Source of the DNA: CAZXCQ01 sp964639275
Lineage (GTDB): Bacteria > Desulfobacterota > DSM-4660 > Desulfatiglandales > Desulfatiglandaceae
DNA: 8,657 nt
Reading direction: 5' to 3'
Assembly (NCBI GenBank): GCA_964639275.1
Contig: CAZXCQ010000268.1
Location: 1 to 8,657, forward strand
Position 1 is the stretch's first letter, and every line of letters starts with the position of its first letter. The translations under genes were made by a program, and so were the position numbers. Below, piece after piece: positions 6,487-8,657 of this stretch. The notes under the pieces are model-generated. The model saw only the letters and a program-made list of their open reading frames with translations, was not told where the DNA came from and did not search any database.

Positions 6487-6771
6487 CTAACAAGATGTCT
6501 TCTTTCTTATTTCAATCCGATAGGAAGGTTCTTCAAAGGGCCGTTCATCCTTTATTGTCTTTTCGCCTACCAGATCATAGGAAGATTCCGGAAGGACTCT
6601 TAACAGGTCCTCCCGCATCTCAGGGTCTCTCCATAGGACTTCGAGAGAATCGCCGGGATCTATGTTTCTAAAGGCCTGGCTTACTTTCAAAAGAGCAAAG
6701 GGGATCATGTCGCCCCTGAGATCAAGTTTGTGTATAGGCCGTCCTTCCATGGAGACATTCCAAAGGCGCAT
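6487..6771 (-). CDS. TusA-like (DUF2249-type) small protein lacking the sulfur-carrier cysteine
   Basis: The 94-residue frame, counted from the ATG at 6771, has the TusA/SirA pattern: KLDLRGDMIPFALLK (15-29), a helix, FRNIDPGDSLEVLWRDPEMREDLLRVL (34-60), and a closing strand YRIEIRKK (84-91). TusA proteins carry a persulfide on the cysteine of a G-x-x-C-P motif. Here the position is isoleucine (G20-D-M-I23-P24), so ordinary sulfur relay is excluded. The only cysteine is the last residue (C94). A binding or regulatory role is more likely. Two starts are possible. The ATG at 6771 has an AAAGGA site. The ATG at 6750 (MEGRPIHKLDLRG) leaves a leader of about 25 bases behind the sigma-54 promoter at 6788-6803, while the first would be almost leaderless. 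The gene is first in the operon. Confidence 0.75.
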   Translation of the reverse strand: MRLWNVSMEGRPIHKLDLRGDMIPFALLKVSQAFRNIDPGDSLEVLWRDPEMREDLLRVLPESSYDLVGEKTIKDERPFEEPSYRIEIRKKTSC

Positions 6772-6787
6772 TTATTCCTTTAGTTCA

Positions 6788-6803
6788 GCAAATCGGGTGC
6801 CAA
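6788..6803 (-). promoter_or_regulatory. sigma-54 (-24/-12) promoter of the minus-strand operon
   Basis: On the minus strand the sequence reads TTGGCACCCGATTTGC: TTGGCAC, five bases, then TTGC, an exact match to the core RpoN consensus with the required spacing. By the usual geometry, transcription would start near 6776-6778. A sigma-54 activator gene lies divergently 200 bp away, and paired inverted repeats occur upstream, so three independent signs agree. Confidence 0.88.
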
Positions 6804-6953
6804 CAGGGTCATTCTGATTAATGCTTCATGACGACCCCTAAGAATATGGAAAAAATGTATAATTTCAGCCGATTGGGAAAGAGTGTAGTGGAAGGCCTTA
6901 TAGAATAGATGCGTCCGTAACACCACAACAGGGTTTTCACTTGCTGATGGAGC

Positions 6954-6968
6954 GTTAAAATGTTAAAC
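6954..6968. promoter_or_regulatory. degenerate copy of the activator-site palindrome
   Basis: GTTAAAATGTTAAAC resembles the perfect palindrome 31 bp to the right: both contain GTTAAA followed by a TTAA-C half. The distance equals about three helical turns, which would place both sites on the same face of the DNA. The repeats are AT-rich, so some similarity could arise by chance. Confidence 0.5.
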
Positions 6969-6983
6969 AATCTACTTAATCAG

Positions 6984-6999
6984 TGTTAAAAATTTAACA
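6984..6999. promoter_or_regulatory. perfect palindrome, likely binding site of the sigma-54 activator
   Basis: TGTTAAAAATTTAACA has two 7-base arms around AA. It lies about 185 bp upstream of the -24/-12 promoter, a normal distance for enhancer sites of Fis-type activators. It also ends one base before the GGGGA ribosome site of the regulator gene, so an occupied site could also limit expression of the regulator. Confidence 0.65.
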
Positions 7000-7009
7000 G
7001 GGGATTTTT

Positions 7010-8410
7010 GTGCTTGAAAGGGAATTAAGCCGGTACTGGAAGACAGTTGTCGATACCATCCAGGATGCCATCATGATTGTCGACAATGGCGGCACCATTG
7101 TATCGGTGAATAAGGCCTTTGAAAAAATCACGGGATTCAAAAAAGAGGAAATCATCGGCAGACCTTGCACCATTTTGAACTGTGACCGGTGTGACATTGT
7201 GCGTATTAAAGACAAGAACCACTGGTGTAAGCTATTCGTCCGCGGGCAATTGAAAATGAGCCCCTGTGCCGTAATTCGAAAGGATGGGGCAAGTGTTCAT
7301 GTCGTGAAAAATGCCTCCTGTCTTCGGGACGATGAGGGGGAGATCATCGGTGCCGTCGAAACCATGACCGATATTAGCGAACTGATCGAGAAGGATACCC
7401 AGATAGAGGCCTTCCGCAAAGAACTGCGGTCAGAAGACGGCTTCCACGGTATCCTCGGCACGTCGGTGCAGATGCAGCGGGTATTTGACCTGATCGAAAA
7501 TGCGGCGCGCTCCGACGCGCCCGTGATTATTTTCGGGGAAAGTGGAACCGGTAAAGAGCTGGTGGCCAGAGCGATCCATGAAATCAGCGCGCGAAAGGCC
7601 GCCCCCTATGTAAAGGTCAATTGTGCGGCCTTGAACGAGGCTCTGCTTGAAAGTGAGCTGTTCGGTCACGTCAAGGGTGCGTTCACAGGGGCGCACCGAA
7701 GCCGCGTAGGTCGTTTTGAGGCTGCTACCGGTGGAGATGTTTTCCTCGATGAAATTGGGGATCTACCTTTATCAATTCAAGTTAAGCTATTGAGGGTGCT
7801 GGAGGAAAAAGTCATTGAGCGGGTGGGTATGAATCGCCCCATTCCTGTCAATGTGCGGGTGATTTCAGCCACCAACAAGGATCTAAGACACCTTGTTGCA
7901 TCGAGCGCCTTTAGGGAAGACCTTTATTACCGGATAAATGTAATCCCAATCACCATTCCGCCATTGCGGGAACGGAGGGGTGATATCCCTTTGCTGGCGC
8001 ACTCCTTTTTCTCACGCCTTGTGCTGAAGAGTGATAAAAAGCTTCAGGGCATCAGCAGAGAAGCTATGGACCTTCTGATGGATTACAGCTGGCCCGGCAA
8101 TGTGAGAGAGCTAAAGAGTGCCTTTGAATATGCCTTTGTCACTTGCCAGAACGGTATGATTGAACCCCATTGCCTGCCGTTTAATATCAACCAAGATCCT
8201 GTTGCCGGCAGGCCTTCGAAAAACAACCATATCAGCCGTGATGAGACAAAAAAACGCCAACTTATTGAAGCCCTGGAGCAGGCCGGCGGCAACAAGACTA
8301 TGGCTGCCCGAATTTTGGGAATTACCCGCGTCACCGTTTGGAACCGGATGAAGCGTTATGGAATCACGGCAAGGCGAACATACCTAAAGGGGACATGGGG
8401 TCAAACCTGA
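7010..8410 (+). CDS. sigma-54-dependent transcriptional activator with Cys-rich PAS sensor domain (PAS-AAA+-Fis)
   Basis: This 466-residue protein starts at a GTG with a GGGGA site 5 bases upstream. Residues 8-125 form a PAS domain that carries unusually many cysteines: C53, C58 and C61 (CTILNCDRC), C73, C86 and C104. Residues 128-141 are a short helical linker. The AAA+ domain (about 147-385) has Walker A GESGTGKE (176-183), the sigma-54 contact loop GAFTGA (223-228), Walker B GGDVFLDEIGD (241-251), an SATNKDL segment (286-292) and FREDLYYRINVIPI (301-314). All parts needed for ATP-driven opening of RpoN promoters are present. A Fis-type helix-turn-helix occupies about 415-452 (GGNKTMAARILGITRVTVWNR). 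There is no receiver domain, so the PAS domain should be the sensor. The cysteine set could hold an Fe-S cluster or metal, or act as a thiol switch; the sequence does not decide. The likely target is the divergent operon. Confidence 0.93.
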   Translation: MLERELSRYWKTVVDTIQDAIMIVDNGGTIVSVNKAFEKITGFKKEEIIGRPCTILNCDRCDIVRIKDKNHWCKLFVRGQLKMSPCAVIRKDGASVHVVKNASCLRDDEGEIIGAVETMTDISELIEKDTQIEAFRKELRSEDGFHGILGTSVQMQRVFDLIENAARSDAPVIIFGESGTGKELVARAIHEISARKAAPYVKVNCAALNEALLESELFGHVKGAFTGAHRSRVGRFEAATGGDVFLDEIGDLPLSIQVKLLRVLEEKVIERVGMNRPIPVNVRVISATNKDLRHLVASSAFREDLYYRINVIPITIPPLRERRGDIPLLAHSFFSRLVLKSDKKLQGISREAMDLLMDYSWPGNVRELKSAFEYAFVTCQNGMIEPHCLPFNINQDPVAGRPSKNNHISRDETKKRQLIEALEQAGGNKTMAARILGITRVTVWNRMKRYGITARRTYLKGTWGQT

Positions 8411-8423
8411 ACGATGCAGTAAA

Positions 8424-8480
8424 GATCCCCGCCCAAAGGACGGGGCCCTGATCTAGCCCCCTGCAAGGGGGCAATTCTAA
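8424..8480 (+). terminator. two stem-loops behind the regulator gene
   Basis: CCCCG (8427-8431) pairs with CGGGG (8441-8445), with two further C-G pairs inside and an AAA loop. Eleven bases on, GCCCCCT (8456-8462) pairs perfectly with AGGGGGC (8466-8472) around a GCA loop. Both begin within 50 bases of the regulator stop codon. The sequence after the second is AT-rich but lacks a long T-run, so termination may be partial or factor-assisted. Confidence 0.5.
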
Positions 8481-8487
8481 TTCATTC

Positions 8488-8610
8488 CAACCGTCATTCC
8501 GGCGAAAGCCATTCGGCTCCGAGACATGTCGACGAGCCCATCGGCAGTGAGCTCAGGGCCGAACTGCTCATGTCGAGTCGCTCATGGCCGAGGGGCCGGA
8601 ATCCGGAAAC
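8488..8610. repeat. REP-like or dispersed palindromic repeat, no gene
   Basis: ATTCCGGC (8496-8503) and GCCGGAAT (8595-8602) are 8-bp inverted ends of a GC-rich stretch. Inside are the palindrome GACATGTC (8523-8530), a repeated CATGTCGA (8525-8532 and 8569-8576), and an imperfect repeat of GCTCATG..CGAG (8566-8590). The string GTCATTCCGGCGAAAGCC is of the type found in dispersed intergenic repeats of proteobacteria. No reading frame of note occurs from 8411 to the end of the window. Confidence 0.5.
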
Positions 8611-8657
8611 GGTAGAACCTTTCCAGTTCGCATCCCGATGCCTATGACTCCAGGAAA

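Larger units (their letters stand above)
6772..7009. other. divergent intergenic control region
   Basis: This 238-base AT-rich gap separates two divergent transcription units. It contains the sigma-54 promoter at its left end and paired GTTAAA-type repeats at its right end. For the plus-strand regulator, the only sigma-70-like element I see is TATAAT at 6858-6863, without a well-placed -35 box, about 150 bases from the start codon. I see no sigma-54 site facing the regulator. Confidence 0.6.

Noticed and set aside
6858..6863. TATAAT as a sigma-70 promoter of the regulator gene
   Set aside because: No -35 box at a suitable distance, and the stretch is AT-rich. It is mentioned only as a weak candidate.
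1..8657. CRISPR array, tRNA, rRNA, insertion sequence or phage genes
   Set aside because: No regularly spaced repeats, no transposase or integrase frames and no recognisable RNA gene on either strand.

Overview
The window looks like a piece of chromosome from an anaerobic deltaproteobacterium (Desulfobacterota, sulfate-reducer or syntroph type). This is inferred from the gene content, not from a marker gene. The evidence is a cytoplasmic molybdopterin (bis-MGD, Mo or W) oxidoreductase, an Mrp/NBP35 ATPase fused to a NifX-type domain, NifU-like and NifX-like remnants, a TusA-like protein, and a sigma-54 activator with a cysteine-rich PAS domain. I see no rRNA, tRNA, CRISPR array, transposase or phage gene.

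Layout. Almost everything lies on the minus strand and reads right to left, from about 6.77 kb to 0.17 kb. In transcription order it holds: a TusA-like protein without the catalytic cysteine (6771-6487); an unrecognised 87-residue protein (6379-6116); a small receiver-like protein without the phospho-acceptor aspartate (5982-5611); an 815-residue molybdopterin oxidoreductase (5587-3140); a broken radical SAM gene (3135-2189); an Mrp-NifX fusion ATPase (2182-929); and shortened NifU-like and NifX-like fragments (804-592 and 540-166). On the plus strand, diverging from this operon, lies a PAS/AAA+/Fis sigma-54 enhancer-binding protein (7010-8410), followed by stem-loops and a repeat-like non-coding tail.

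Regulation. The 238-bp divergent intergenic region holds a consensus-quality -24/-12 sigma-54 promoter facing the minus-strand operon (6788-6803). It also holds a perfect palindrome, TGTTAAAAATTTAACA (6984-6999), and a degenerate copy 31 bp away (from 6954). These sites sit about 160-190 bp upstream of the promoter, where activator sites are expected, and the palindrome touches the ribosome binding site of the activator gene. The simplest model is that the 7010-8410 protein senses a redox, Fe-S or ligand signal through its Cys-rich PAS domain, activates the operon from these sites, and limits its own expression.

How the genes may work together (inference). The operon pairs one oxidoreductase with two small proteins from known signalling or sulfur-carrier folds whose key residues are replaced, plus a set of Fe-S or metallocofactor handling genes. 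The first four genes are intact. Of the distal genes, the radical SAM gene has lost its cluster-binding N-terminus and carries a frameshift, and the NifU-like and NifX-like genes have lost their N-terminal parts. Only the Mrp-NifX fusion remains intact there. The operon therefore looks partly eroded from its distal end, unless assembly errors explain the breaks.
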